DNA of 64,000 nucleotides from Alteromonas antoniana (GCF_019249295.1 NZ_JAESDH010000025.1:1-64000), one strand, 5' to 3'. Positions 47,523-57,581 are shown, counted from the stretch's first letter. Notes: generated by a model from the letters alone, not told the origin. Translations and numbers: made by a program.

Positions 47523-47546
47523 CGGGCTCTTCAATCAGGGAGCCCG
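47523..47546. terminator. Hairpin between convergent genes
   Basis: CGGGCTC and GAGCCCG form a 7-bp stem in the gap between DUF2721 and the QuiC-type gene. No T-run, so termination is only suggested by position. Confidence 0.4.
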
Positions 47547-47651
47547 ACATCTGTCGGCTACGTAATGTCTTGCCTTCGCGGCGATGGCTCCATCGCGTCA
47601 GACTTCGCCATCGGAAACGGGCTTAGCAGCTCTCTCTGTAAATCAGCGCAG

Positions 47652-49526
47652 TTATCCGACATTTTGTAACAGGAGCTGTGCCTGATGTCGGGTTGCCGCA
47701 TTCACTTCACCAAAACCGTGATAATTCTTACGCTGAACAAATTCAAAAAATACGCCATCTACCTCGCGGGTGTAACAGTGAAAATACACACCGTCGCGCA
47801 TTCGGTCGACAAGTATATTTGCGGATTCCAGCTTATTCAGCAGGCCTTCCTCTACGTCGCCGTGGCGTCGGATACTCTCGTAATAGGTAGCAGGAATAGG
47901 TAAAATCACATCCTTATCCAGCGCGCCCGCAACGGCAAAAATATCATCACAAAGAATAGCCAGGTGTTGCATACCGGCAATGCGCTGCGCACCAAAAAGA
48001 CCGGGAAATCCTGAAGGAACTGACTTACTTAGTACAATGTTATGTGTCACCCGCCCGTTTTCATTTTGCGCTGTGCGGGCTACCACAATCCCCATTGGAT
48101 CATTAATATCCGGCATCGCAGAAATCGTAAAACCCAGCAACGTTCTGTAAAACAGGTTGGTGGAAAGAAACTCACTGAAAGGCACATAATCTGCCATATG
48201 ATCGATATGCAGCTTACCGCCAGAAGATACCTTGCTGGTTAGCGGCTGGACCGGTGTAAAGTAGCGATGGAGCAGACTGAAAAACTCATCTTTCGATGAA
48301 AAATACACCAGCTTGCCACGATTACTCTTTATTGCCGGTAGCGGCAACTCACCAGCGTGCAAATTGGCCTGATACGGCACGAAGCCATACTGACGGGCGC
48401 GCACTACCATCTCTTCGGGTTCACGACAGAAATAGCCAATGGCACAGCTGTCATTACCGGTTGTCACATGGGACGCCTGCGCAAAGCTGTCTGGCTCGCT
48501 GTTCACAACAAACGACATGCCATCGAGCTGATAAACATCCACGTCTTTGGATACATGCTGAAAGGTTTTTCTGAATCCGACCGCACGCAGCAGCGGTAAA
48601 AATCGTGTGTCTCTGGGGTCGACAGCCAGCTCAATAAAGCCAATGTCTTCCACGCAGGGTTTGGGCAAAATGCTCAGATGAGAATCGTCCCATAGCGGCA
48701 ATGCATCAGGGCGGCTTTCTACCCGCTGCTCATCAAGCCACAATAACGAACGGCCTCCATCAGAGGCAATCAGATCACAGGACGCGTTGCGCATTTCATC
48801 ATTAAATATTTCCAGCGATGCATACTGATCGTAGCCTGTTGCCATCAGTGCATCGAAAAATGCGTTCAGTGGCAACTGCCCCTGTCCGGGAAAACACCGG
48901 TAATGACGGCTCCACTGAATCAGATCCATCTGCATCCATGGTGCATCCGCCAGCTGAACCAGCGTGATCTTCTCTTTAGGAATGGTACGCAGTGTATTGA
49001 GTTCGCTCTTACAGGCAAGAATATGAAACGTGTCCAGTACCACGCCTAATGCAGGATGGTCAGCAAGCTTAACAATGTCCCATGAGGCCTGGTAATCATT
49101 AACGTGTTTTCCCCAGGATAACGCCTCATAACCTACCTTAAAGCCTTGCTGACTTGCCATGTCCGCCAGCGACGCAAGATCGTCTGCAGACTGACGGGGA
49201 GAATCAATAGTTAACTCAGACACATTGGAGCATACCAGAAGCGTATCGGTTCCCAGCTCTGCCATGGTCTCAAACTTGCGTTTGGCGCGCTCCAGGTTTT
49301 TTTCGCGGTGTGAAACAGGCATCGCTTCAAAATCGCGAAACGGCTGTAACGCAATAATTTTCAGATGAAGATCCCGCGCAATTTTTCCGACCTGCGCAGG
49401 CGAATACCCCGACAGCAGCAAGTCATTTTCAAAAATCTCAACACCTTCAAACCCTGCACTGGCGATGGCCGCCAGTTTTTTCTCCAAATTTTCAGACAAG
49501 GAGACCGTCGCAATAGACCGTTTCAC
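47652..49526 (-). CDS. quiC: 3-dehydroshikimate dehydratase, QuiC-type (isomerase fold fused to VOC domain)
   Basis: A 624-residue protein. The N-terminal about 270 residues form a TIM-barrel of the sugar isomerase/AsbF type, with metal ligands expected in the YEALSWG, LDTFHI and LEIFND segments. It should convert 3-dehydroshikimate to protocatechuate. The C-terminal half is a 4-hydroxyphenylpyruvate dioxygenase-like VOC domain that keeps candidate metal ligands (HIDH, QHLA, FFEFV). The start is GTG at 49526, preceded by AGGG, because the barrel begins KRSIATVSLS. ATGs further out add an unrelated segment. No other shikimate or quinate genes are nearby. Confidence 0.88.
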   Translation of the reverse strand: MKRSIATVSLSENLEKKLAAIASAGFEGVEIFENDLLLSGYSPAQVGKIARDLHLKIIALQPFRDFEAMPVSHREKNLERAKRKFETMAELGTDTLLVCSNVSELTIDSPRQSADDLASLADMASQQGFKVGYEALSWGKHVNDYQASWDIVKLADHPALGVVLDTFHILACKSELNTLRTIPKEKITLVQLADAPWMQMDLIQWSRHYRCFPGQGQLPLNAFFDALMATGYDQYASLEIFNDEMRNASCDLIASDGGRSLLWLDEQRVESRPDALPLWDDSHLSILPKPCVEDIGFIELAVDPRDTRFLPLLRAVGFRKTFQHVSKDVDVYQLDGMSFVVNSEPDSFAQASHVTTGNDSCAIGYFCREPEEMVVRARQYGFVPYQANLHAGELPLPAIKSNRGKLVYFSSKDEFFSLLHRYFTPVQPLTSKVSSGGKLHIDHMADYVPFSEFLSTNLFYRTLLGFTISAMPDINDPMGIVVARTAQNENGRVTHNIVLSKSVPSGFPGLFGAQRIAGMQHLAILCDDIFAVAGALDKDVILPIPATYYESIRRHGDVEEGLLNKLESANILVDRMRDGVYFHCYTREVDGVFFEFVQRKNYHGFGEVNAATRHQAQLLLQNVG

Positions 49527-49937
49527 ATTAACAACCCTGTTAAAAAAACTGTCGTATATCAGGCATAACATCGTGGCTTCACGCACGCCTGAAACGTAGT
49601 AGTCAAAATTAAAACGAAAAGGGCAGACGACGTGTTAGTAGTGTTGTTGTCGTTCAGACAGGTTGAATGCAAGGCAACGGATTTACGTTATGTTATTGTC
49701 GCCAGCGCCTGAACCGAGTCTGTCCTGATATGTCGTATTATCCAATTACTCGCCAACAGTCGGACTTCGGGCTGATAAGGGATTGGCAGAGTCGTTGTGT
49801 CCTTAAACTCTGCCGGTGAGAAGAGCGGGAATCAGCTCTTCCACTGTTCAAAAATAAGCCAGTGATGCAGGCATTGTCAATGTTTAAATAGTAAACAACC
49901 GGTGAAATGACGCCGGAAAATGCCTGCCAGCTACCGG
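49527..49937. other. Gene-free region between QuiC-type and flavin-reductase genes
   Basis: About 410 bp. It should hold the QuiC-type promoter and the end of the flavin-reductase transcript. I see no repeat, RNA gene or clear operator. Confidence 0.4.
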
Positions 49938-50552
49938 TTAGTCGGGGCGCATCATGACCGATTTTTGCGCCTCCGTGACGGTAAAATAATCTCCGGGACC
50001 GCCGCCGCGTAGCAGTGGCTTAGCCTGCGCGGTCTGATAGATACCCTCTTTTAGCATCGCCTTATCGATGTGCACGCCGGTTACCTCACCGAACACCATC
50101 CAGGTATCACAGTCATTTCCGTTTTTGTCCGTTAGCCGCAGTATTTGCGTCTTCCGGCACTCCATCACGACCGGACTTTTGGCCACGTGTGGCACCTTGA
50201 CGGTCGACGAGGTGCGTTTTTCCAGTCCGGCAAGAGTAAATTCGTCTTCACCCGCCTCGACCATCGCGCTGGTCTTATTCATGGCGTCAGCCAAAGGCAC
50301 CGTAACCAGATTCCAGCAAAACTCACCGGTTTGCTCGATATTTTTCAGGCTGTCTTTGTAGCCCACGCTGGAAAAGCCAATGATAGGAGGCGTGTAATTG
50401 AATGCGTTAAAAAAACTGTAGGGTGCAAGGTTCACATTGCCTTGTTCATCCTGTGACGATATCCAGCCAATCGGGCGTGGGGCGATAATCGCGTTAAACG
50501 GATCGTGCGGTAAATTATGGCCAGTCGCCGGTTGATAAAAATGATATTTCAC
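49938..50552 (-). CDS. Flavin reductase-like domain protein
   Basis: A 204-residue FMN-binding split-barrel protein. The N-terminus carries the family pattern NAIIAPRPIGWISS followed by NLAPYSFFNAF, and FWNLVTVPLA-like and HVAKSPV segments follow. It could supply reduced FMN or act as an oxidoreductase; the partner is unknown. GTG at 50552 is chosen because GAAGGAAA lies just before it, and the open frame to 50720 adds an unrelated leader. Confidence 0.82.
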   Translation of the reverse strand: MKYHFYQPATGHNLPHDPFNAIIAPRPIGWISSQDEQGNVNLAPYSFFNAFNYTPPIIGFSSVGYKDSLKNIEQTGEFCWNLVTVPLADAMNKTSAMVEAGEDEFTLAGLEKRTSSTVKVPHVAKSPVVMECRKTQILRLTDKNGNDCDTWMVFGEVTGVHIDKAMLKEGIYQTAQAKPLLRGGGPGDYFTVTEAQKSVMMRPD

Positions 50553-50946
50553 AGCTTTTCCTTCAAATATAGGGGCTTGCCAGGCGGTTGAGGCACATCG
50601 CCAATGGCGCGCCCCGACTAGGTCTACCCGGATTTTTTCACAGACGCTAATTACGCAGCCAGTTGCCTTGCCTTCCTGCGTTAAGCAGCTCAGGGCTGCG
50701 TAAGGCCTGTTCGGCTTCATCGATTATTCGTGAATAGATACCGAATGGAACGGACTTGCGATCAGCTGTAGAGGTCGCCTGAGTGCTCGCTGCACACGAT
50801 AAAGCCAGCATGATTGCCACGCCGGTCAGAAAGATAAAGAGACAAAGCGATGATAAGTGTACGCCAAAACTATGATGTTCAGGGAAAAGGCGAACCCCAT
50901 TAAAGTCGTTCGCGCATTTGGTGGGACGACCTGGGTCTGTTGGCGT
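50553..50946. other. Gene-free region upstream of the flavin-reductase gene
   Basis: About 390 bp. Open frames on both strands here look like chance. I see no supported feature other than the presumed promoter. Confidence 0.35.
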
Positions 50947-51750
50947 TTAATTAAAAGAGATGTCCGCCGTGGAAGTCACTCTGATACTACGACAGCCAGG
51001 ATCGTTTCTGCGACACTGCGCTCTGCCACCGCGGCCATAGGTATCACCGTTCTTGCCGTACATACTATAAATACCTACATCCATCGCCTCAGCCAGACTC
51101 ATTCCTGTAACGGTGATACGTTCAATCTCCGCAGGACCACGCTCTTTTATCAGCGTTACGGTATTGTCCTTCTCCGCTGCCAGCACCGTAGACTTATTTT
51201 CCTCCATCGCTTCCCAGGTCGAAGGGAAGGACTCTGGTGTGACAGGCATTGTTGCCGCAATCTTTTCAATCAGCGAATCAACGTGAGGGTGTTCCAGTTC
51301 AACTACTTTTGCCAGCCACTTATCGGTATCCGCTATTGATGCTGAAGACGTGTCAGATCCGCTGAAGTGACGTGCGAGAAAATACGCTGCATTGGCAGAA
51401 TCAAGGTAGGCGGCCTGCTTAAGGTATTCCAGCGAGCGCTCAGGATCGGCTTCTCTGAGCAAAAGGCCAGCCTTCAGGGCCGATTCCGAATCGTCAAATG
51501 TGGCGCCGAATTTAAAATAACGCAGTGCTTCTTCTTTATTCACTTCGGTGCCATAGCCCACCAGGTACATGGTGCCTAAAATGCCGGCGGCGTTGGAGTG
51601 GTTGCGGGCATACTTCTTATATTCCATGAAGTAATCTCTGCACGCCTGCGTATCACAGGGTTTAAAATCCAGTTGTGGTGCAGCGCTGACCGCACCTGCA
51701 ATAAGCATCAAAGAAGCGAAAATAAGTGATTTTGAGATCATCATTGCCAT
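50947..51750 (-). CDS. Sel1/TPR-like repeat protein, periplasmic
   Basis: A 267-residue protein with a signal peptide (GAVSA) and short Sel1-type helical repeats (AGILGTMYLVGYGTEVNKEEALRYF is one, in two parts). A cysteine pair occurs near each end. The C-terminus has an ITVTGMSL-like strand. Sel1 proteins act as scaffolds, and no partner is evident. Several starts lie within 12 bases of 51750. Confidence 0.75.
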   Translation of the reverse strand: MAMMISKSLIFASLMLIAGAVSAAPQLDFKPCDTQACRDYFMEYKKYARNHSNAAGILGTMYLVGYGTEVNKEEALRYFKFGATFDDSESALKAGLLLREADPERSLEYLKQAAYLDSANAAYFLARHFSGSDTSSASIADTDKWLAKVVELEHPHVDSLIEKIAATMPVTPESFPSTWEAMEENKSTVLAAEKDNTVTLIKERGPAEIERITVTGMSLAEAMDVGIYSMYGKNGDTYGRGGRAQCRRNDPGCRSIRVTSTADISFN

Positions 51751-51838
51751 CCATAGGTTGACTCAATATTGATAGCCTAGCAGATGGAAACTTAACCACA
51801 ACTGAATACCGTGATCGCCATGTGACTTGCAATGTATT

Positions 51839-51857
51839 GCCGGCGTATCACGCCGGC
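51839..51857 (-). terminator. Hairpin after the DUF4198 gene
   Basis: GCCGGCG and CGCCGGC form a 7-bp stem around a 5-nt loop 14 bp after the stop. There is no T-run, so it is a weak or Rho-dependent end at best. Confidence 0.5.
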
Positions 51858-51870
51858 TCTGCCCGCCGTA

Positions 51871-52692
51871 CTAGCCTGGCAATACTTCAAACACCAGCAC
51901 GTAACTTCCCCGGCGCTGTTGCGCTGGGGCCGCCGCATTGCTGTCTTCGTATTCGACTTCCAGAAAGTACATGCCGGCATCGTCAAAGGTTAGTGTCAGT
52001 GACCCATCCGCATCGGTTGTCATAGTGTCTCCTGACGCTGTATCGCGATAGCGTTCACCCCCTTTCACCAGCGTGGCTGTCGCACCTGCCGCCACATCGT
52101 CGCCCATGGTAAAGGTAAACGTGGCAGGCTCGCCCGTGTACACATCGTTCGGATGAGTGCCACCAGACAACACCAGGCCTTTACCTTTGGTATGCAGCAG
52201 TTCGAAACTGGGCGCTCCCGATGTCACGAACACATTGGCCTGAGAGTAATAATCAACCACCTCAACATCGGTAGCATTGTCTGGCAGTGCCGCTTTCAGG
52301 GACGCAGCATCCCCCGTTTCACCTCGTCCTGGCCAGCGATGCGACTCACCATCAGGGGTTTTCCAGCTTGCCCGCAGCGAGGCCGACTGCATCCCGACCC
52401 GGTAGGTGCCACTCTGTGCCAGTGTCAAATCGAACACCGAGCGGTAACGTAGCTTATGCGCTGACTCAAGCTCCATCTCAGTACCGTCGGGCGCTGTGGC
52501 GGATATGCGCGAGAGCGGCATCGCGAAATGATCGGGTACAAACATTTGATTCGCAATCGCCGCATCAAACGTGACCGTTTCGTCCTGCCCCGAGACTGCC
52601 GTGACAGAGGGCTTTATCCACATTCTGTGGGCATGACTTGCGGTACTTGTCATCAACGCCAGCGCTATTGCCGGAATCATTATCTTTTTCAT
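51871..52692 (-). CDS. DUF4198 periplasmic protein
   Basis: A 273-residue secreted protein with a signal peptide (SHAHRMW). The mature N-terminus is HRMWIKPS, the DUF4198 hallmark. Two beta-sandwich-like regions follow, the second with ATLVKGG and GMYFLEVEYED. Relatives sit beside metal-uptake genes and are proposed periplasmic metal-handling proteins. The start overlaps the stop of the PepSY gene by 4 bp, so the two are coupled. Confidence 0.82.
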   Translation of the reverse strand: MKKIMIPAIALALMTSTASHAHRMWIKPSVTAVSGQDETVTFDAAIANQMFVPDHFAMPLSRISATAPDGTEMELESAHKLRYRSVFDLTLAQSGTYRVGMQSASLRASWKTPDGESHRWPGRGETGDAASLKAALPDNATDVEVVDYYSQANVFVTSGAPSFELLHTKGKGLVLSGGTHPNDVYTGEPATFTFTMGDDVAAGATATLVKGGERYRDTASGDTMTTDADGSLTLTFDDAGMYFLEVEYEDSNAAAPAQQRRGSYVLVFEVLPG

Positions 52693-53774
52693 TTATCTGT
52701 CTCCGTGTTTAAAGCTACAAAACTGATCTCTGACGTACCCTGGACTTTAAGGTTTTGTGTACCGGTAAAAGGAATTGAAAATTCAACCTGAACCACTTCA
52801 CGTCCCCCCAGTTCTCTGGCTGCTTCAACATTCAGTTGGTAAGTACCAGGTGCGAGCGACGCCAGCGCGTTCGTGATATCCAGCAGTTCGGTTCCCGGGC
52901 GTCGGGTTGCGCCACTGACACCATCTATCGGAAACGACAGCCTACGCCCGCCTTTGCGCCACCATGTCCGCAAATCCTTAAGCCATTTCTCGCCTTCATT
53001 GTTTTTCAAATCGGTGTCATACCACAGCGCAATATCTTTCACCCGCTGCCGGTTTTCATCCGCTATCCACACCGCCACGTAGGGTGGGTGATATTCCGCA
53101 ACGGCAAGGCGGGGCAGTTTGATCTCAAGGGTTGTAGCGGCGTTGGCATGTGCAGGTAAAATAAACAACACCGGAAGCACAATACCCAGCGCAATCAGAG
53201 GCCAGGTAGACTTACGCCCCTTTGCGTAGCGTTTAAGCAATAAAAAGCCGGTAATGCTGAAAACAATACAGGCCACAGAAAATACATCCATAAACAGGCT
53301 CCAGGAAAACGGCGTATTTCGCCCTTTGTGAAGATCATTAAAATACGCAACCATGCCGCGGTTGGCGCGCTCCATAAAAAAGTCACCGGTCTCAGCATCT
53401 ATCGAAAACCAGCGGTCAACGCCAGGGCCAGGCATGGCCACATAAAGCTCATACTCGCTCCATTCTACCGACATGCGGGAGGGAAGAGATTGTCCGGTAC
53501 TGGCCTGATACCAATCTCGAAACGCTGGGGTAAACCCCTGATTCGCAAACACTGTTGCCCGTATGTCGTCAGGTACTACCAATGCCCATTCTTTTACGAC
53601 GGGTTCACTGGGAATTTTTTCCGCATGGTTTAGAGTAATCCCGGTAGCGGCAAAAAGAAGCATGCCGGCCAGGCAGATGGCAGAACTGACCCAGTGCCAG
53701 TTTCGAATGTTCATTACGTGTCTTTTGAATGAGGGCATAACCTGGTTGCACCGTGTTTCGCGCGCTGTATTCAT
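52689..53774 (-). CDS. PepSY-associated membrane protein fused to DUF2271
   Basis: A 361-residue membrane protein. An N-terminal PepSY_TM unit has a helix at about 30-50, a periplasmic loop and a helix pair at about 180-230 (FHDLHKGR-like NDLHKGRNTPF before it). The C-terminal DUF2271 domain has VAVWIADENRQ and a WWRKGGR segment. Such proteins accompany iron-siderophore receptors and may reduce iron. I chose ATG 53774, preceded by AAGGTGA. It heads the operon with DUF4198 and diverges from the LysR gene. Confidence 0.82.
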   Translation of the reverse strand: MNTARETRCNQVMPSFKRHVMNIRNWHWVSSAICLAGMLLFAATGITLNHAEKIPSEPVVKEWALVVPDDIRATVFANQGFTPAFRDWYQASTGQSLPSRMSVEWSEYELYVAMPGPGVDRWFSIDAETGDFFMERANRGMVAYFNDLHKGRNTPFSWSLFMDVFSVACIVFSITGFLLLKRYAKGRKSTWPLIALGIVLPVLFILPAHANAATTLEIKLPRLAVAEYHPPYVAVWIADENRQRVKDIALWYDTDLKNNEGEKWLKDLRTWWRKGGRRLSFPIDGVSGATRRPGTELLDITNALASLAPGTYQLNVEAARELGGREVVQVEFSIPFTGTQNLKVQGTSEISFVALNTETDK

Positions 53775-53851
53775 CTTCACCTTCACAGTACGAACTGAGA
53801 GAAAAATATAGAAAGAGGTTTACAGGCGGCTGAAAAGTATTACAGAATAAA

Positions 53852-53870
53852 TGCGAATAATTATTATTAA
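53852..53870. promoter_or_regulatory. Fur-box-like AT palindrome
   Basis: TGCGAATAATTATTATTA resembles the Fur 19-bp site around an AATAATTATT core, in the divergent region between the PepSY and LysR genes. The match is partial, and AT-rich promoters can mimic it. Confidence 0.3.
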
Positions 53871-53940
53871 GGATAATCTTAAGTGAGCGAAGGGACAAAC
53901 GCTTTTTACTTAAGATTACATTCAAACAGGCTTTATAATT

Positions 53941-54825
53941 ATGAATGTTAAATTACTGCGCTCGTTACAGGTTTTCGTCAAAGTCGCAGACACCGGCAAT
54001 ATGAGCGTAGCGGCAAAATCGTTACACATGACTGTGTCGGCGATCTCTCAACAGTTAAGGAAGCTTGAGCAGGATATTGGCCTGAGTTTGTTTAACAGAA
54101 ACACCCGCAATCTCAGTCTGACCGAGGCCGGTGGCATTTATTACCGTACCAGCGTCGAACTGCTGAACACTGCCGAACGTGCGCACAGAGAAATTGAGCA
54201 ACTTCAGCTGGTGCCTACCGGCGAGCTGAAAATCATTGCCCCTGAAGGGTTCGGGGGCGGCTTGCTCAGCCAGCCTTTGCAAACCCTGACCCGCGACTTT
54301 CCAAAAATCTCTATTTCACTTACTGTCACCGACGAACCTACAGATATCATCGCGTCGGGTACCGATTTGCTGATTTGTTTTGAGCCCATGTCTGATTCCA
54401 ACTACACAACCTGGCATCTGGCAACATGGGAGCGGGTTCTGTGCGTGGCTAAAGGTCACCCGTTGGCAGATGCTGAGCTAAACAGTCCTGAAGATTTAGA
54501 TCCGCATTGCCATATCGTGCACCGTCACATTGAAGACTATGTGGTTCGCGGTCCGGAAAAGCGGGAAGTGCCGCTGCCAAAAACCCGCCTGGACGTGAAT
54601 TCGATGCAGACGATGATCCAGCTTACCAAAGACGGTATCGGTTACGCTGTTTTACCAGAGCCGGAAATCAGACATTGTCTGGAGGACGGTAGCCTTGTGC
54701 AGATTTTGTCTGAGTGGGAACTGCCCAACTACAACGTTTATGCGGTGACGCCGAAACAGGATTCCGTTCCAGCAAAAATTCAGACCGCGATTGGCTGTCT
54801 GCAGGACTGGTTCTCGACCATTTAA
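53941..54825 (+). CDS. LysR family transcriptional regulator
   Basis: A 294-residue regulator with the N-terminal winged HTH (NMSVAAKSLHMTVSAISQQLRKLE, in two parts) and a C-terminal effector domain of the PBP2 type. It is divergent from the PepSY-DUF4198 operon, the usual position for a LysR target. The effector is unknown. A strong terminator lies 190 bp after the stop. Confidence 0.9.
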   Translation: MNVKLLRSLQVFVKVADTGNMSVAAKSLHMTVSAISQQLRKLEQDIGLSLFNRNTRNLSLTEAGGIYYRTSVELLNTAERAHREIEQLQLVPTGELKIIAPEGFGGGLLSQPLQTLTRDFPKISISLTVTDEPTDIIASGTDLLICFEPMSDSNYTTWHLATWERVLCVAKGHPLADAELNSPEDLDPHCHIVHRHIEDYVVRGPEKREVPLPKTRLDVNSMQTMIQLTKDGIGYAVLPEPEIRHCLEDGSLVQILSEWELPNYNVYAVTPKQDSVPAKIQTAIGCLQDWFSTI

Positions 54826-55016
54826 TTGTAGGTATCCGCTACTCGCTAAAAGTCTTAAGGCAGGGTATTGCAAGGCCAGCCACGAAGATGAGGTAGCGCG
54901 CGAAGCGGCAGTTTCTGCTAAACCGGTATAGCAACTCTTCAGACCCAATCGAATGACGATAGACCGGTGCGGCTCTCTCTTTACTCACTGCAGCCATCAG
55001 AAAAGCGTAAAAATAA

Positions 55017-55046
55017 AGCCCTGAGTGATCACTCAGGGCTTTTTTA
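55017..55046. terminator. Bidirectional terminator
   Basis: AGCCCTGAGTGA and TCACTCAGGGCT form a perfect 12-bp palindrome with T-rich sequence on both sides (six T on the plus strand). It serves the LysR gene and the converging esterase gene. Confidence 0.85.
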
Positions 55047-55077
55047 TTTCAACGAAAGTCATTTCTTATCGGCTGAT

Positions 55078-56985
55078 TCAGGGGCAACTGCCTGCAAACC
55101 AGACTTCGCCGTCAAGCGATGACAACGTGCTGTTACCCCACGTTGAGCCACTTAGCGGATCGTCAGAGCCTTGCGCAAAGTAATCAGGAAAATAGTAATT
55201 CCCGGTACTGTACGCGCGCCCCGCTACCTTATGGTAGTAATTGGCCGTGGTGTAGCTGGCGCAATCATCGCTGTCACCATCATCGCCGCCACTACCTGGT
55301 TCTCCGCCGGAACCGGCTGATCCGCTGCAAGCCTGAACGGGCCCTGCACAGCTGTTGTCATTGTCCTGCCACTGACATTGCCCGGAGCCAGTCTCAACTT
55401 CATTCAGTTTGAAGGGGTCCGACGCATATTCAAGGTAGCAGTTGGAATAGTTAACATAATCAAGCCGTCCAGCTGCAATATGGGCATCCAGGTTGGCTGT
55501 CACACCCGCATCTACCGTGAACGTCAGCGTTTCTGAGGCAGACAGGTTCGTAGCGTCAGTTGCGGTAACAGTTACGCTTTGTTGTCCGCCAGCCAGGCCG
55601 CAGGCCGACGCGGTAAAAAAGGTTCCGGAGACTAATCCGCTAACCGTTTCTGTCGCGAACGCCACGGTAACAGATGACAGGTTTTGATTGATGTCGACAA
55701 CTTCACCATTCACCTCTGCACATTGTGCCGACACCACTATCTGCACGTTGCTGAGTGTTGGCGCGGTGTCCGGCGGTGGAGGTCCGATCCGGATACTGTC
55801 CGTTGCTGTTTCTGAAGTAGCACCCTCATTGTCAGTCGCGTTAACGCTGACAAAATACAGCGCATCAGGCAGCGTTGCCGTGGTCAGGCTAAAGGCACCA
55901 TTATTCAGGCTCTGGGTATCGTATTGATACAGGTTGTCGGCATCATCGCGAAACTGAACAAACACCGTATCCACGCTACCATCACTGTCACTTACCTGGC
56001 CGGAGACAGTGACCTGACTGTTCGTCTCAGACAGCGATAATGTTGTAACCTCCGGCGGGTTATTTCTGTTCACTCTCGCATTATTTTCAAGAAAATACTG
56101 ACCCAGATACATCGCATAGTTGATGCCATTACCATTGATATAAGAGCCAGACGCGCCCTGACCTCCCGACCAGGCATGATCAATTCCATTTAGCCAGATC
56201 ATAGATACCCGGCCGTCTTCCCAAAGATACTCATCAGCGGTGCGGCTACCACTGCCAATTACCGTAGAGCCCGGCAGCTCATTCACACCATAAACAGCAG
56301 CCATACCTTCGGCGTTTTGCCGGTTGTAGCACTGATCCACAGTCGTATCGGCGTCGCCATGCGCGATCGACGCTATTTGCGTATTCAACGCACTACTGTA
56401 GCTGCCGGCGTACTGCTGACATCGCTGGGCGACATTTGCATATTCACAACTTCCGATAGCGCCGCTTGAGCTGGTACCGATACTCGGACCTGCGCTGACA
56501 CCGACACCGGCAAATACATCCGGCGCAATGCACGCGGTAGTGTTAGCAAAGGCGGCTCCGGATGACAGTCCGGCAATGTATACCTGGTCAGAATCAATGT
56601 TATAGGCTGAATCGGCACTCAGGGTGTTGGCCAGAGAGATGAGGTTTTGGTAATCGCCGCTGTTGCGGGATTTGGTGCCCTGCCAGTATGACCAGCAGCT
56701 GAACCCGGCTTTGTTCATCGCGTCCGGCACCGCGACTACCATGCCATAAGCGTCTGCAGCATCTTCCAGGTTTGCCGTAAGGTAGGCATCAATCGACTGA
56801 GTGCATCCATGCAACACCACCAGCAAAGCTCGTCCGTTTCCTACTGACGATACGCCATCCGGGGTATAGATATGTACGTTGTTGAAGCCGCCGACAGACT
56901 GATTATTCTGCCAGCTTCCTGCGTAAGTTGACTGTGCCATCAGGCCCAGCCACAGCAGGGAGATCATTCGAACTACATTTTTCAT
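55078..56985 (-). CDS. Secreted PHB-depolymerase/feruloyl-esterase-like protein
   Basis: A 635-residue secreted hydrolase. After the signal peptide (STYAG) comes an alpha/beta-hydrolase domain (about 25-300) with the LLVVLHGCTQ oxyanion region. The nucleophile is Ser in GLSSGAA, with Asp in HGDADTTVD and His in GIDHAWSG. Two Ig-like domains (about 310-400 and 410-495) lead to a C-terminal region with Gly/Ser/Asp-rich linker and paired cysteines, probably a polymer-binding module. The family includes extracellular polyhydroxybutyrate depolymerases and acetylxylan/feruloyl esterases. The substrate is not resolved. Confidence 0.84.
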   Translation of the reverse strand: MKNVVRMISLLWLGLMAQSTYAGSWQNNQSVGGFNNVHIYTPDGVSSVGNGRALLVVLHGCTQSIDAYLTANLEDAADAYGMVVAVPDAMNKAGFSCWSYWQGTKSRNSGDYQNLISLANTLSADSAYNIDSDQVYIAGLSSGAAFANTTACIAPDVFAGVGVSAGPSIGTSSSGAIGSCEYANVAQRCQQYAGSYSSALNTQIASIAHGDADTTVDQCYNRQNAEGMAAVYGVNELPGSTVIGSGSRTADEYLWEDGRVSMIWLNGIDHAWSGGQGASGSYINGNGINYAMYLGQYFLENNARVNRNNPPEVTTLSLSETNSQVTVSGQVSDSDGSVDTVFVQFRDDADNLYQYDTQSLNNGAFSLTTATLPDALYFVSVNATDNEGATSETATDSIRIGPPPPDTAPTLSNVQIVVSAQCAEVNGEVVDINQNLSSVTVAFATETVSGLVSGTFFTASACGLAGGQQSVTVTATDATNLSASETLTFTVDAGVTANLDAHIAAGRLDYVNYSNCYLEYASDPFKLNEVETGSGQCQWQDNDNSCAGPVQACSGSAGSGGEPGSGGDDGDSDDCASYTTANYYHKVAGRAYSTGNYYFPDYFAQGSDDPLSGSTWGNSTLSSLDGEVWFAGSCP

Positions 56986-57143
56986 TGCACGCCCTCGCGT
57001 TAATTAAACGTGAATGAATTGTTGTATTTTTGTTCAACTCTGGCTCTAGTACTATCGTACTATGTAGCGCTTAAGGGCATGCTGCGCGCGAGTTAGCAAC
57101 ACTGATCTGACCAATAGAAAGCATGCTTAGCTCAGCGCGTAGA

Positions 57144-57359
57144 TCAGGCTCTGACGCTCGACCAGCAAAATGGGGCGATCACTTTTTTAACCAGTGCACC
57201 GGAGCGTCTGCCCCTGGGTTTGGTGCGATACTCCTTGCGCGCCTGAGGCGGCTGTTCTTCTTTTGCCCCTGACACAGTAGCCGGTGGATAAGGCCTTCGC
57301 ACCTCAACATGTCGCCGCCTTCGATAGCTTGAGGGAGTTACGGGGGTAGAATAGGTCAT
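57144..57359 (-). CDS. Possible small basic protein
   Basis: A 71-residue open frame with many Arg, Pro and Lys residues and no recognised family. AGGA lies 8 bases before the ATG, which is the main reason to list it. There is a counter-argument: the composition is also what random GC-rich DNA gives. Treat as tentative. Confidence 0.3.
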   Translation of the reverse strand: MTYSTPVTPSSYRRRRHVEVRRPYPPATVSGAKEEQPPQARKEYRTKPRGRRSGALVKKVIAPFCWSSVRA

Positions 57360-57581
57360 GTGGCGTTCCTGTTGCGCAGATAAAGTCTGCTATTTTCTAC
57401 GCCACCAAATTTTAATCAGATTCTGCCACGATAAAGTTTAATGTTAGGCATGTGATCACAGCATCCGTATCGCAGGATATAGTGAAATACGCCGCTTAGC
57501 TGGCGTTGTCTGGCAAAGACTAACGCCGATACTGACAGCGTCAATACTCGCTGAGTGGTCCTGTACTTCTTTTCAACTTCT

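Noticed and set aside
50857..51339. A 160-codon open frame on the plus strand
   Set aside because: It overlaps the Sel1-like gene on the opposite strand and has no family features or good ribosome-binding site.
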